A DNA stretch of 64,000 nt from Collimonas sp. PA-H2 (GCF_002564105.1 NZ_PDBX01000001.1:1984001-2048000); one strand, 5' to 3'. Numbered from the stretch's first letter, positions 46,424 through 57,265 are shown. Program-made: numbers and translations. The notes: a model not told the origin generated them from the letters alone.

Positions 46424-47397
46424 TCAAGATCATCCGCGCCGGCCGCATCAACTCGGTCCAGGACATGGGCCGTAACGGCTTCCGCCATCTCGGCATCTGC
46501 CAGTCGGGCGCACTGGACCGCACCGCGCTGGCCATCGCCAATCTGCTGGTCGGCAATCCGCGCGACTGCGCCGCCATCGAATTCACGCTCGGGCCCTGCG
46601 AACTGGCATTCACCGTCGACACGCGCATCGCCATCGGCGGCGCCGATTTCGGCGCCACCCTGGACGGCCAGCCGCTGCTGCCGTGGTGGAGCGTATGCGC
46701 GCGCGCCGGCCAGACCCTGAAGCTGAACGCCGCGCGGCATGGCATGCGCAGTTACCTGGCAGTCGCCGGCGGCATCAATTCCGCCGCCCAGCTAGGCTCG
46801 CGCGCCACCGATCTGCAGGCCGGCTTCGGCGGCCACGGCGGCCGCGCCTTGACCGAAGGCGATGCTCTCTCCGCCGGCGTCCCGGACAACCCGGCCGCCG
46901 CGGTCCACAAGGCCGCCGCATTCGGCGTGCGCGCGCCATCCTGGTACGACGCCGACGATACGGAAACACTGGAGATCCGCGTCATCCCCGGCCCCGAATA
47001 CGACTTGTTCAGCGCCACCGCGCAAAAGACTTTCTGGAACAGCAGCTGGACCCTGACGCCGCAAAGCAATCGCATGGGTTTCCGCCTTAGCGGTCCGGAG
47101 CTGAAGATCAAGAAAAGCGGCGACCTGCTGTCGCATGGCGTGCTGCCGGGCGTGATCCAGGTGCCGCCCGCCGGCCAACCTATCGTGCTGATGGCCGATG
47201 CCCAGACCACCGGCGGCTATCCGAAGATCGGCGTGGTGATCGGCGCCGACCTGGCCCGCCTGGCGCAGCTGCGCTTCAACCGTACGTTGCAGTTTGTCGA
47301 AACCGACGCCGACGCGGCGTGTGCAGCGCTGCGCGAGGAAGCTTTGTATCTCCAACAGATAACAACCGCGATGCACTGGCTGCGTCCGGCCAAATAG
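46420..47397 (+). CDS. pxpC: 5-Oxoprolinase subunit PxpC
   Basis: This 325-residue protein is the KipA/biotin-dependent-carboxyltransferase-like subunit of 5-oxoprolinase. Signatures are INSVQDMGRNGFRHLGICQS, RSYLAVAGGINSAAQLGSRA and QSNRMGFRLSGPELKIK, with VLPGVIQVPPAGQPIVLMAD near the end. It works with PxpB and PxpA in the cytosol. pxpA follows after six bases. Confidence 0.95.
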   Translation: MIKIIRAGRINSVQDMGRNGFRHLGICQSGALDRTALAIANLLVGNPRDCAAIEFTLGPCELAFTVDTRIAIGGADFGATLDGQPLLPWWSVCARAGQTLKLNAARHGMRSYLAVAGGINSAAQLGSRATDLQAGFGGHGGRALTEGDALSAGVPDNPAAAVHKAAAFGVRAPSWYDADDTETLEIRVIPGPEYDLFSATAQKTFWNSSWTLTPQSNRMGFRLSGPELKIKKSGDLLSHGVLPGVIQVPPAGQPIVLMADAQTTGGYPKIGVVIGADLARLAQLRFNRTLQFVETDADAACAALREEALYLQQITTAMHWLRPAK

Positions 47398-47403
47398 GAG
47401 CAG

Positions 47404-48216
47404 ATGATGCCCAGGAAAGATAAACGACAGCAGGTAGACCTCAACGCCGATCTCGGCGAACAAAGCGTTGGCAGCGCCGGCAACGACCATGCGCTGCTGG
47501 CGCTGGTCAGCTCGGCCAACATCGCCTGCGGCTGGCACGCCGGCAGCGCCCTGATGATGCAGCAATGCGTGCAATGGGCGGTGGTGCAAGGGGTCGCCAT
47601 CGGCGCCCATCCGAGCTTTCCCGACCGCGACAATTTCGGCCGCACCGAAATGCAGCTGCCGGCCAACGAAATCTATAGCGGCGTGCAGTACCAGATCGGC
47701 GCATTGGCAGCGATCGCCGGCGCCCATGGCGCGCAGCTGGCGCACGTCAAGCCGCATGGCGCGCTGTACAACATGGCGGCGCGCGACGCCGCGCTGGCCG
47801 ACACCATCGTCGCCGCGATCCGCGATGTCGATCCGTCGCTGGCGCTGTTCGGCCTGGCCGGCAGCGAACTGATCGCCGCTGCCCACCGCGCCGGCCTCGC
47901 CGCGGTAGAGGAAGTATTCGCCGACCGCGGCTACATGGCCGACGGCAGCCTGGTCAAGCGCGGCACGGCGGGCGCCCTGATCGAAGATGAAGAACAGGCA
48001 TTGGCACAAACCATGCATATGATCCGCGAGGGCAAGGTCCACGCCATCGACGGCAGCTGGCCGGCGGTGCGCGCCGATACGGTCTGCCTGCACGGCGATG
48101 GTGCGCATGCGCTGGAATTTGCGCGGCGCATCCGTGCCGAACTGAGGCAGCAGGGCATCGCCATCCGCGCGCCGCAGATGAGCAGCAGCGACGCCTTGTT
48201 TCCCTTGCTCGGGTAA
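47404..48216 (+). CDS. pxpA: 5-Oxoprolinase subunit PxpA
   Basis: This 270-residue protein is the LamB/YcsF-family subunit of 5-oxoprolinase. The family pattern is complete: [51 protein letters not shown] and [20 protein letters not shown] at 47404 follows AGGAGC; a second ATG is directly next to it. It is the third gene of the pxpBCA operon, with the transporter-like DUF969/DUF979 pair next. Confidence 0.95.
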   Translation: MMPRKDKRQQVDLNADLGEQSVGSAGNDHALLALVSSANIACGWHAGSALMMQQCVQWAVVQGVAIGAHPSFPDRDNFGRTEMQLPANEIYSGVQYQIGALAAIAGAHGAQLAHVKPHGALYNMAARDAALADTIVAAIRDVDPSLALFGLAGSELIAAAHRAGLAAVEEVFADRGYMADGSLVKRGTAGALIEDEEQALAQTMHMIREGKVHAIDGSWPAVRADTVCLHGDGAHALEFARRIRAELRQQGIAIRAPQMSSSDALFPLLG

Positions 48217-48300
48217 TTAGTTCTTCGACAGACGCTTCAATCACGTAGTTAATAAAATCGGCGGCGCAGCAACGACCGTCATCAACATGAGGAGATAGCA

Positions 48301-49032
48301 ATGACCGTAACGGAATTACTGCCGCTGATAGGGATACCGATCGTGGTGGCCGGCTTCGCATTTAAATTCAACCCCTTGCTGGTGGTGACCGTGGCGGGCC
48401 TGGCGACCGGCCTGTCGGTCGGCATGGATCTCGGCACCCTGCTGGAAACCTTTGGCGAAAAATTCGTCAACAGCCGTTCGCTGGCGACCTTCCTGCTGAT
48501 CCTGCCGGTGATCGGCCTGCTGGAAAGCTACGGCCTGAAAGAACGCGCGCAAGACTGGATCGCCAGCCTCGCCAACGCCACTTCGGCGCGCATCCTGATG
48601 CTGTATTTCGTGCTGCGCCAGGGCCTGGGCGCGCTCGGCCTGACCTATATCGGCGGCCAGGCGCAAACCGTGCGGCCCTTGCTGGCGCCAATGGTGGAAG
48701 GCGCCGCCGTCGCCAAATACGGCGAGCTGCCGCTGCCCATCCGCGACAAGATCCGTGCCCATGCAGCCGCCTGCGACAACATCGCGGTGTTCTTCGGCGA
48801 AGACATTTTCATCGCCTTCGGCGCGGTGCTGCTGATGGATGCCTTCCTCAAGGAAAACGGCATCACCAATATCGAACCGCTGCATCTCGGCCTGTGGGCC
48901 ATCCCGACCGCCATCGCCGCGCTGATCATCCACATGGTGCGCCTGACGCGGCTCGACGCCAGCATACGGCGCGATGTCGAAGCCTGGAAAAAATCTGAAG
49001 GCGGTTCCGAAGGCAAGGAGGTGGCAGCATGA
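48301..49032 (+). CDS. DUF969 family membrane protein, probable transporter component
   Basis: This 243-residue membrane protein has several helices (TELLPLIGIPIVVAGFAFKF; LLVVTVAGLATGLSVGMDLG; LATFLLILPVIGLLESYGLK) and a conserved stretch (LRQGLGALGLTYIGGQAQTV, then DNIAVFFGEDIFIAFGAVLL). It belongs to the DUF969 family, regularly found with DUF979 and Pxp/Pcp genes. The pair looks like the two halves of a permease, and pyroglutamate or a related compound is the likely substrate from context. GAGGAG lies before the ATG; it overlaps DUF979 by four bases. Confidence 0.88.
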   Translation: MTVTELLPLIGIPIVVAGFAFKFNPLLVVTVAGLATGLSVGMDLGTLLETFGEKFVNSRSLATFLLILPVIGLLESYGLKERAQDWIASLANATSARILMLYFVLRQGLGALGLTYIGGQAQTVRPLLAPMVEGAAVAKYGELPLPIRDKIRAHAAACDNIAVFFGEDIFIAFGAVLLMDAFLKENGITNIEPLHLGLWAIPTAIAALIIHMVRLTRLDASIRRDVEAWKKSEGGSEGKEVAA

Positions 49033-50015
49033 AGACGCTACTGACCATCAACGAAATCTATTACCTGGTCGGCATCATCGTCATGCTGCTGGTCGGCATG
49101 ACTCTGCGCGACAAAGGCAATCCCAAGCGCCTGACCACGGCGCTGTTCTGGTTCCTGTTCGGTTCGGTCTTCCTGTTCGGCGACATGCTGGTGGCTGGCC
49201 TCGGCAAACCGATGGCGTATCGCGTTATCGGCGTCATGGTGGTGGCGATTTCGCTTATCGCCGGTTGTGGCCTGCTGTCTGTCGGCACGTATCTGCAGCG
49301 CAGCGCCGCTGACCGCCAGGCATCGGCCAACCGCTTCGGCAACTGGATCTTCCTGCCGGCGCTGCTGATTCCTCTGGTCACCGTGCTGTGCACCGTACTG
49401 CTGAAGAACGTCGCCATCGGCGGCGTCTACCTGCTCGACCAGAAACAGCTGACCCTGGCCGCCCTGTGCATCGCCAGCGTCTGCGCCATCCTGGCCGGCT
49501 GGAAGCTGACCGGCGGCACGCCGCTGCAAGCGGTACGCGAATCGCGGCGGCTGGTCGACGCCATCGGCTGGGCCGCCATCCTGCCGCAGATGCTGGCGAT
49601 GCTGGGCGGTGTCTTCGTCGCTGCGCAGACCGGCAAATCGGTGCAGGAAGTCGTGACCCTGTTCGTCAATCCGGACAGCCGTTTCCTGCTGGTGGTGATT
49701 TATTGCGTCGGCATGGCCTTGTTCACCATGATCATGGGCAACGCCTTTGCCGCCTTCCCGGTGATGACGGCCGGTATCGCCCTGCCATTCCTGATCACGG
49801 GCCAGCACGCCGACCCGGCGCCGCTGGTCACCATCGGCATGCTGGCCGGTTACTGCGGCACGCTGATGACACCGATGGCCGCCAACTACAACATCGTGCC
49901 GGCGGCGCTGCTGGAACTGACCGACAAATACAAGGTGATCAAGATACAGATCCCGACTGCCGTGACGCTGCTGACGGCCAACATACTGCTGATGTACTTC
50001 ATCGTCTTCCGCTAA
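49029..50015 (+). CDS. DUF979 family membrane protein, probable transporter component
   Basis: This 328-residue protein has eight or more membrane helices (INEIYYLVGIIVMLLVGMTL; FWFLFGSVFLFGDMLVAGL; LLVVIYCVGMALFTMIMGNA; TAGIALPFLITGQHADPAPL) and the conserved tail MLAGYCGTLMTPMAANYNIV. It belongs to DUF979 and is coupled by a four-base overlap to DUF969. Together they are probably a carboxylate transporter for the pyroglutamate pathway; no function was confirmed to my knowledge. DUF2891 follows after nine bases. Confidence 0.88.
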   Translation: MKTLLTINEIYYLVGIIVMLLVGMTLRDKGNPKRLTTALFWFLFGSVFLFGDMLVAGLGKPMAYRVIGVMVVAISLIAGCGLLSVGTYLQRSAADRQASANRFGNWIFLPALLIPLVTVLCTVLLKNVAIGGVYLLDQKQLTLAALCIASVCAILAGWKLTGGTPLQAVRESRRLVDAIGWAAILPQMLAMLGGVFVAAQTGKSVQEVVTLFVNPDSRFLLVVIYCVGMALFTMIMGNAFAAFPVMTAGIALPFLITGQHADPAPLVTIGMLAGYCGTLMTPMAANYNIVPAALLELTDKYKVIKIQIPTAVTLLTANILLMYFIVFR

Positions 50016-50024
50016 GGAGCAAAC

Positions 50025-51035
50025 ATGCATCTCACACTTGACCAGGTCTCGGCTTTCGCGGCATTGCCGTTGCGCTCGCTGCGCCACGAATATCCGAACC
50101 ACATCATGCACGTCCTCAACAATGCCGACGACGTGCTCTCACCGCGCACCCTGCATCCGGTGTTCTACGGCTGCTACGACTGGCATTCGGCGGTGCACGG
50201 CTACTGGCTGCTGGCGCGCTGCGCCCGCCTGTATCCGGCGCTGCCACAGCAGGCCGAGATCACGGCGCTGTTCGATGAGCATTTCACGACCGCCAACATG
50301 CAACAGGAACTGGCCTACTTCCAGGCGCCGGGACGGGTTTCTTTCGAGCGCCCGTACGGCTGGGCCTGGATCGTGGCGCTGGCGCAGGAGCTGGATACCT
50401 GGCAGCACCCAAAAGCCAAGACCTGGCTCGCCGCCATGGAACCGCTGGTGGCGGAAATCCGCAGCCACGTGTTCAGCTATTTCACCAAGCTCAGCTATGC
50501 GATCCGGGTCGGCACCCATTACAACAGCGCGTTCGCCCTCAAGCTGATCCTGGATTTCGCCCGCCACCGCAAGGATGCGGAACTGGAAAGCGCCGTGGTC
50601 AACTCAGCCTGCCGCTACTTCATGGGCGACAGCAATTACCCGGCGCACTACGAACCGGGCGGCGACGAATTCCTGTCGGCTGCGCTGACGGAAGCCTTGC
50701 TGATGAGCGACGTGCTGGAAGCGGATGTGTTCCCCGACTGGTTCGCGCAGTATCTGCCGGCGCTGGGCGATATCGAGCGCCTGATGAATCCGGCTGACGT
50801 CAGCGACCACAGCGATCCCAAGATCGCCCACCTGAACGGCCTGAACCTGAGCCGCGCCTGGTGCATGAAGCGGATCGCCCGGCGCCTGCCGGAAGCCGAT
50901 CCAGCGGCCGCCATCTTGAGCGCGGCGGCGCGGCGCCATATCGAAGTGGGCCTGCCGAATGTGGTCAGCGGCGAATACGCCGGCGAGCACTGGCTGGCGA
51001 CCTTCGCCATGCTGGCGCTGGAACCGCTCAACTAG
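50025..51035 (+). CDS. DUF2891 family protein
   Basis: This 336-residue soluble protein matches DUF2891. It has an aromatic/histidine-rich N-terminal part (FYGCYDWHSAVHGYWLLARC) and a mainly helical body (YGWAWIVALAQELDTWQHPK; HYNSAFALKLILDFARHRKD; YEPGGDEFLSAALTEALLMS), which recalls alpha/alpha barrels of glycan- or peptide-processing proteins. Its position between a putative pyroglutamate transporter and pyroglutamyl peptidase links it to this pathway. The reaction is unknown. AAGGAG lies before the ATG. Confidence 0.87.
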   Translation: MHLTLDQVSAFAALPLRSLRHEYPNHIMHVLNNADDVLSPRTLHPVFYGCYDWHSAVHGYWLLARCARLYPALPQQAEITALFDEHFTTANMQQELAYFQAPGRVSFERPYGWAWIVALAQELDTWQHPKAKTWLAAMEPLVAEIRSHVFSYFTKLSYAIRVGTHYNSAFALKLILDFARHRKDAELESAVVNSACRYFMGDSNYPAHYEPGGDEFLSAALTEALLMSDVLEADVFPDWFAQYLPALGDIERLMNPADVSDHSDPKIAHLNGLNLSRAWCMKRIARRLPEADPAAAILSAAARRHIEVGLPNVVSGEYAGEHWLATFAMLALEPLN

Positions 51036-51047
51036 GGCTGGCGCAGC

Positions 51048-51701
51048 ATGACTCAGCCAATCATTCTGCTTACCGGCTTCGAACCGTTCGAGCAGGAACC
51101 GCTCAATCCCTCCTGGGAAGCAGTGCGCGCGCTCGACGGCTGGCAATGCGAGGGCGCGCGCGTGGTGGCGCGCCAGCTGCCCTGCGTGTTCGGCACGGCA
51201 CTGCAAACGCTGGATGAACTGCTGGCCGAATTCAAGCCGATGCTGGTGCTGTGCGTCGGCCAGGCAGGCGGCCGCAGCCAGCTGTCGCTGGAGCGGGTCG
51301 CGATCAATGTCGACGATGCACGGATTGCCGACAACGCCGGCCGCCAGCCGATCGACCAGCCGATCTGCGGTGACGGCCCGGCCGCCTATTTCTCGACCTT
51401 GCCGATCAAGGGCATGGTGAAGGCGATGCGCGCCGCCGGCGCCCCGGCCGAAGTCTCGCAAACCGCCGGCACCTTCGTCTGCAACCATGTGTTCTACGGC
51501 TTGATGCATAGCCTGGCGCAGCAGGCGCCGGCAGTGCGCGGCGGCTTCCTCCATATCCCTTACATCCCGTCGCAGGCGGCGCGCCATCCGGGCCAGCCGA
51601 GCCTGGCCCTGGACACCGTCATCGACGGCTTGCGCGCGGCTCTCCAGAGCGCCATGAGCTTGCAGCAGGATGTGCTTGAGAGCGGCGGCCAGCTGCATTG
51701 A
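51048..51701 (+). CDS. pcp: Pyroglutamyl-peptidase I
   Basis: This 217-residue cysteine peptidase removes N-terminal pyroglutamate from peptides in the cytosol. The family pattern is present: [40 protein letters not shown] (with the catalytic Glu), [20 protein letters not shown] (catalytic Cys) and [13 protein letters not shown] (catalytic His). The released pyroglutamate would be the substrate of PxpABC encoded upstream, so the operon forms a peptide-to-glutamate route. Confidence 0.95.
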   Translation: MTQPIILLTGFEPFEQEPLNPSWEAVRALDGWQCEGARVVARQLPCVFGTALQTLDELLAEFKPMLVLCVGQAGGRSQLSLERVAINVDDARIADNAGRQPIDQPICGDGPAAYFSTLPIKGMVKAMRAAGAPAEVSQTAGTFVCNHVFYGLMHSLAQQAPAVRGGFLHIPYIPSQAARHPGQPSLALDTVIDGLRAALQSAMSLQQDVLESGGQLH

Positions 51702-51820
51702 ATGGCAGCCAGGCAGCTCCGGCGAATTTCCTGATTCCTGGCCGGGCCGATCTTGTATCATAGACGCAACCGGGGTAGCTTGATGCGCCCCGATGATCGA
51801 GTCTTGCTACAGGAACCCGT

Positions 51821-52237
51821 ATGTCGGAAACTCAAGTCGTCGTCGTAAGTCCGGAAGGCGAGCTGTACGCTGGCAGCGCCGGATTGGTCACCTTGCCGGG
51901 CATCGAAGGCTCGCTCGGCATCCTGCCCGGCCACACGCCGCTGCTGACGCGCCTGAAGCCTGGCGCAGTCCACATCACACGGCCGTCGGGCGAAGACGAT
52001 TTCATCTATGTCGCCGGCGGCTACGCAGAAATCCAGCCGCATTCTGTCACCATCCTGGCCGATACCGCGATCCGCGGCAAAGACCTGGACGAAGCCAAGG
52101 CCACGCAGGCGCGGCAACAGGCCGAGGAGCGTTTGCAAAACCTGCATTCGGATATCGACTATGCGCTGGCGCAAGCCGAGCTGGCGCAGGCGACTGCCCA
52201 ACTGGCGACGCTGGCGCAAATGCGGCGCGGAAAATAA
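51821..52237 (+). CDS. atpC: F-type ATP synthase epsilon subunit (orphan copy)
   Basis: This 138-residue protein is a full-length epsilon subunit: N-terminal beta sandwich ([20 protein letters not shown], then [40 protein letters not shown]) and the two C-terminal helices (about 90-138; [20 protein letters not shown]) that brake rotation. Epsilon normally ends the atp operon after atpD, but no other atp gene is here. It is thus either the only copy, moved away, or an extra copy. A TATCAT box sits about 60 bases before the start. The neighbours are unrelated. Confidence 0.9.
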   Translation: MSETQVVVVSPEGELYAGSAGLVTLPGIEGSLGILPGHTPLLTRLKPGAVHITRPSGEDDFIYVAGGYAEIQPHSVTILADTAIRGKDLDEAKATQARQQAEERLQNLHSDIDYALAQAELAQATAQLATLAQMRRGK

Positions 52238-52276
52238 AGCAGGCGAGACGGTAGACTTAGGCCTCGCCCTCAACCG

Positions 52277-52912
52277 TCAACGCGGCTGTGGCCTATCTTG
52301 GCCCGGCCGGTTGCCGCCATTCGGTGGCCGTCCGCCACCACCCGGAGGCCTGCCGCCTGGAGGCCGTGCTCCGTTACCTGGCGGCCTGGCGCCGCTCTGC
52401 GGCGGACGCTGGCCATTCCCGAATTCTGGCCGATGCGGCCGCTGCGGAAAGACCCCTGGCGGCTTCGGCCTTGGCGGCGGCGGTCGCACCACGGGTGGCC
52501 GCGGACGATGCGGCCGGTGCGCCCAGTGCGACTGCTGGCCGTACCACGGACGGCCGCGATAATACTGGCCCCAATAGCTGCCGATGGAAAAGACGATAAT
52601 CGGCAGTCCGATCGCGCTGCCGTAAGTGATCAGCGGTACCTGGTTGCCCTGGTAGGGATAATTCAGGTTGCGGGCATAAACCCAACCGCGATTGCCATCC
52701 TGCAAAGTAACGTCGCACCAGCTATAGTCATTCACGCAACCCGCTACCTGCACCGGCGTGCCCGGCCCCAGCTGAGCCACCAAAGGATAATCGCGCGCCG
52801 GGCCGGCGCGCAGATTGACGGGCTTGCTGGTGAAGGCCTGCTGAGCCGCGGCGGCCAGCGGAGCAGCAAGGCAGGCGGCGGCGATCAGGGAAATCAGACG
52901 GTTGCGGATCAT
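52277..52912 (-). CDS. Exported SH3-domain protein with a Pro/Arg/Gly-rich tail
   Basis: This protein of about 211 residues has a signal peptide (IRNRLISLIAAACLAAPLAA-AAQ), a bacterial SH3 domain (about 25-90; SKPVNLRAGPARDYPLVAQL, then VTLQDGNRGWVYARNL), a YG/YWGQYYRG segment and a tail of about 75 residues of Pro, Arg, Gly and Asn (HRPRPPVVRPPPPRPKPPG). The SH3 domain may bind the cell wall; the basic proline-rich tail may cross or line it. AGGAG precedes the ATG at 52912. It is alone and convergent with atpC. Confidence 0.82.
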   Translation of the reverse strand: MIRNRLISLIAAACLAAPLAAAAQQAFTSKPVNLRAGPARDYPLVAQLGPGTPVQVAGCVNDYSWCDVTLQDGNRGWVYARNLNYPYQGNQVPLITYGSAIGLPIIVFSIGSYWGQYYRGRPWYGQQSHWAHRPHRPRPPVVRPPPPRPKPPGVFPQRPHRPEFGNGQRPPQSGARPPGNGARPPGGRPPGGGGRPPNGGNRPGQDRPQPR

Positions 52913-53026
52913 AGGCGGGCTCCTGAAAGTACGGCAATCGATGGCGGCGTCTTGTTCAAGCGCTTTCAAGGATACCCTTGAAAACTTGCGGTACGACAAT
53001 AAAAATGTGTATTTCCCAAGCCGATC

Positions 53027-53929
53027 CTACTCTGAACCGTCCAGGCTGGCGCGCAGCATTTCGATAAACAGGCGCAAGCCGGTAGGCAGCTGGCGCCGGC
53101 TCGGGTAATACAGGAAAAATCCCGGTATCGGCGGACACCAGTCGTCCAGCACCCGCAGCAGGCGGCCCTGCGCGATCCATTCCCTGGCCTGTTCTTCGTA
53201 CAGATAGCTGAGGCCGATACCGTCCAGCGCCGCCCGCAGCATCAGCTCATCGTCGTCCAGCAGCAAAGGACCGTCGACCGCCACCGCCAGCGTCTCGCCA
53301 TCCTTGGCGAATTCCCAGGCATACAGCGCGCCGCTGGGAAACCGGCGGCCGATGCAGGCGTGCTGCTTCAAATCCTGCGGCTGCCGCGGCAAGCCGCGCC
53401 GGGCCGCATACATGGGTGCAGCCACCACGATCAGGCGCAGCGGCGGCCCCAGCGGCAGCGCGATCATGTCGCGCGCCAGGCTTTCGCCGAAGCGGATACC
53501 GGCATCGAAACCCTGGGCGACGATATCGACCAGGCTATCGTCGGTCACCACTTCCAGCCGGATTTGCGGATAAGCCGCCAGAAAGCGCGCGAAAATCGGC
53601 GCCAGCAGCCAGCGCGCCGCCATGCGCGGAACATTCAGGCGCAGGCTGCCGCGCGGCGTATCGCGGAACTGGTTGACCTGATCCAGCGCCTCGCCGATTT
53701 CGCGCAAAGCCGGCGCCAGCCGCGCCAGCAACTGCTCGCCAGCCTCTGTCGGGGTCACGCTGCGGGTAGTGCGGTTGAGCAGGCGCACTCCCAGCCGGGT
53801 TTCCAGCGTGCGCATGGCGTGGCTCAGGGCGGAAGCGGAAACCCCGCATTCCGGCGCCGCCTTGATAAAGCTGCGATGGCGGGCAACGCTGGCGAAAGCA
53901 TCCAGTTCATTCAGGTCGGGCTTGTCCAT
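53027..53929 (-). CDS. LysR family transcriptional regulator
   Basis: This 300-residue regulator has the LysR winged helix (about 1-62; ELDAFASVARHRSFIKAAPE, then SASALSHAMRTLETRLGVRL) and a substrate-binding domain (RGSLRLNVPRMAARWLLAPI; VDIVAQGFDAGIRFGESLAR). It lies 102 bases from, and divergent to, the aldo/keto reductase gene, the usual LysR target arrangement. The inducer is unknown. The tail with a DDWCPPIPGFFLYYP stretch is typical of this subgroup. Confidence 0.9.
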   Translation of the reverse strand: MDKPDLNELDAFASVARHRSFIKAAPECGVSASALSHAMRTLETRLGVRLLNRTTRSVTPTEAGEQLLARLAPALREIGEALDQVNQFRDTPRGSLRLNVPRMAARWLLAPIFARFLAAYPQIRLEVVTDDSLVDIVAQGFDAGIRFGESLARDMIALPLGPPLRLIVVAAPMYAARRGLPRQPQDLKQHACIGRRFPSGALYAWEFAKDGETLAVAVDGPLLLDDDELMLRAALDGIGLSYLYEEQAREWIAQGRLLRVLDDWCPPIPGFFLYYPSRRQLPTGLRLFIEMLRASLDGSE

Positions 53930-54031
53930 TGATGAATTTTTTTCAGTATTACATCAAATATAACATGGCTTATCGCTAGCAATTGCTCGGAGGATACTGA
54001 TCCCGTCATCACCAACCAAGGAACAACTCCA
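53930..54031. promoter_or_regulatory. LysR / aldo-keto reductase divergent promoter
   Basis: These 102 bases between divergent genes include AT-rich ATTACATCAAATATAACAT, a likely LysR-binding and promoter zone. AAGGA is near the reductase ATG. Confidence 0.4.
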
Positions 54032-55028
<997 letters not shown>

Positions 55029-55039
<11 letters not shown>

Positions 55040-55679
55040 TGCGCGATCCGCGCCTTTCGATATAGCGCCGCACCAGCCGCATCGCCTGCACCAGTGGATA
55101 GCAAAACAGGAAGAACCACAGCATCGCGTACAGGTAGATCCACAAGATGATTTGCGTCTTGCCGATGGCGTTGACGACAGTATTGCAGCTGCTCACCAAT
55201 TCGCCGACGCCGATCACCGAGGCGGCGCTGGAGGCCATGACGATGAGGACAAAGTAATTCGCCCAGTTGGGGATGAACAGCATGGCGTCGCGACGATTGC
55301 CGCGGCGCCACTGCTGAATCGCTGCCAGCAGGTTGTCCGAGACAAAGCCGGTCACCGCCATGGCCAGCGCCAGCGCGGCTTTCAGCCATGCAGGAATAGG
55401 CAGGACAACATCAAGGCAGGGCACGGCCAGCTCTGTCGGCAGCATGAAGACCAGATAAAACTGGAATACAAAGGTCGGCACATCGCGCACGAATTCCGTG
55501 AGCACCGCGCTGCCGCCGGCAAGCCAGGAACAGGTGGAAGCACGCATCGACGCCAGCGCCCAGCCCAAGGCGGTGCCGCTGCCCATGGCCGTAGTCGATA
55601 TGAGGATATTCCAGAGGAATCCTTGCGCCAGAAACGGCGACCAGTGCAGCAAGCTGTTCAGTACCTCGCCGAAACCCAT
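55029..55679 (-). CDS. Polar amino acid-type ABC transporter permease
   Basis: This 216-residue permease of the HisM/GlnP type has helices around FLAQGFLWNILISTTAMGSG, YFVLIVMASSAASVIGVGEL and YLYAMLWFFLFCYPLVQAMR, with the coupling-loop region LLAAIQQWRRGNRRDAMLFI in place of the classic EAA loop. It overlaps the binding-protein/permease fusion gene by 22 bases, so they are made together. No ATPase gene is in the neighbourhood. Confidence 0.85.
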
Positions 55680-57265
55680 TGCGCGCCCTTCCTTCCGGCC
55701 AGCCGAAATAATCTGATAACGCTAAAACTCAGGATCAGGAACAGCAGCATCAAGGTGTTCATCACCACGCCGACCTCGCCGTGCTCGGCGATAATGGAGG
55801 TCGAGACCGACAGCAGGTCCGGCACCGATATGGCGCTGGCCATCATGGTCGCTTTCGAGACATTGACCAGGGCGGCGCTGACCGCAGCCGACGTCAGCAC
55901 CATGACCGCGGGAACCGTCGCAGGCCGCAAGCGGAAGCCGGCGAGCTCTTTGCGACGCGCCTCAGCGGCGTTCATCATCACATTCATCACGCTGGATCCG
56001 GTCGCATAGGACAGGCAAGCCACCACCACCGCAAACGGACTCAGCCTGACATCCCACAACGCTGCCGCAACGCTGCCGATGCCGAAGAAAAGTACGTAGA
56101 TCTGCAGCAAGGGCGGCGTCATCCTGCCGATCAGCGCGCCCAGTTGCACCGCGCGGCTGGCAACCGCAATCTCGGCATCGGCGATCACGGCGAAGGCTAT
56201 CCCCACCGCCAGGCTGCCCAGCACACAGGAGAGCGTCAGCGCCAGCGTCGTGAGCGCTCCTTGCAGGAACTGGCTGCGCTCGTAATCGTCATAGATGAAT
56301 GTCAGATTGATGCCGCTGCGTTCCTTGACATAGAGGCCGATTTTTCTCAAGCCGCTCACCTCCGACGAAGTAACGAAGATCGGATTGCGGCAGGCTACCG
56401 GCCATTGGCCGCCGGCATCGCGGCGGCAGATGAATTGACCGCCGGCGTCCCTTGCATTCCAGCGCTGGCTGGCGTCCGTCAGGAAGCGGCTGGGCGACAG
56501 GCCCCACTTCTGCTCCAGCCCGATCAAAAAGCCTTCCCGATGCCATGCCGCGACGCTGTCGCCGATGAATCGATCGAGACCGCCGCCGTTCTCGGAAGCG
56601 GTGACGGCGATCGACCATGGCGTGATCAACTGCGGCGCCAGCGACGCCCGGTAATCCCGCCATTCCGCGGAATGCAAATCGCCGACGATAGCCGTATTGT
56701 CGAACAGCCAGCCGACACAGCGTTTGTCGCGCACGGCAAGCTTGGCGTCACGTCCGTTGCCATACATCTGCAGCGTCAACAGATGGCGCTCGCTCATGGT
56801 GCGATTGAAATAGCTGCCCTGGGTGGCGCAAACCTGCTGGCCGCGTAAATCGCTCCACCTGGCGAAGCTGATCTCGGGGCGCGTCATCAGCGTCACTCCG
56901 GAGGAGTAATAGCTGGGTTCGACCATGGTGGCAATTTTGCGGCGTTCGGCGGTGTCGCCGGTAGTGGCGATCACTATGTCTACCCTGCCCTCATCCAGCT
57001 CCTGCAAGCGGTTGGCCCCGGTCACCGCGACCTTGCGCAGGCGCACTCCCAGCCGCCGGGCCAGGTCGGCGGCCAGATCGTGTTCAAAGCCGATAGGCAC
57101 GCCAGCCTGATCCAGCATCCCGAACGGCGGATAGTCCACCTTCACGCCGACGACGATTTCGCCACGCTTCCTGATCATGTCGATACGGCCGGCGGCAAAC
57201 GCGTCGGCGCCGCTCGCCAGGAGTAGCGCAGACAGCACGGCAAGAAGAAATTTAGCTCTGGACAT
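55658..57265 (-). CDS. Fused substrate-binding protein and ABC permease, amino acid type
   Basis: This protein of about 535 residues joins a family 3 solute-binding domain (about 30-260; GEIVVGVKVDYPPFGMLDQA, then GFEHDLAADLARRLGVRLRK) to a permease domain (about 335-530; QGALTTLALTLSCVLGSLAV; GRMTPPLLQIYVLFFGIGSV; NAAEARRKELAGFRLRPATV, an EAA-like loop). A signal peptide precedes it. Such fusions import amino acids with the partner permease at 55029. The longer TTG start at 57277 is possible; 57265 is the ATG. The ligand is unknown; a polar amino acid is the family expectation. Confidence 0.88.
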   Translation of the reverse strand: MSRAKFLLAVLSALLLASGADAFAAGRIDMIRKRGEIVVGVKVDYPPFGMLDQAGVPIGFEHDLAADLARRLGVRLRKVAVTGANRLQELDEGRVDIVIATTGDTAERRKIATMVEPSYYSSGVTLMTRPEISFARWSDLRGQQVCATQGSYFNRTMSERHLLTLQMYGNGRDAKLAVRDKRCVGWLFDNTAIVGDLHSAEWRDYRASLAPQLITPWSIAVTASENGGGLDRFIGDSVAAWHREGFLIGLEQKWGLSPSRFLTDASQRWNARDAGGQFICRRDAGGQWPVACRNPIFVTSSEVSGLRKIGLYVKERSGINLTFIYDDYERSQFLQGALTTLALTLSCVLGSLAVGIAFAVIADAEIAVASRAVQLGALIGRMTPPLLQIYVLFFGIGSVAAALWDVRLSPFAVVVACLSYATGSSVMNVMMNAAEARRKELAGFRLRPATVPAVMVLTSAAVSAALVNVSKATMMASAISVPDLLSVSTSIIAEHGEVGVVMNTLMLLFLILSFSVIRLFRLAGRKGAQWVSARY

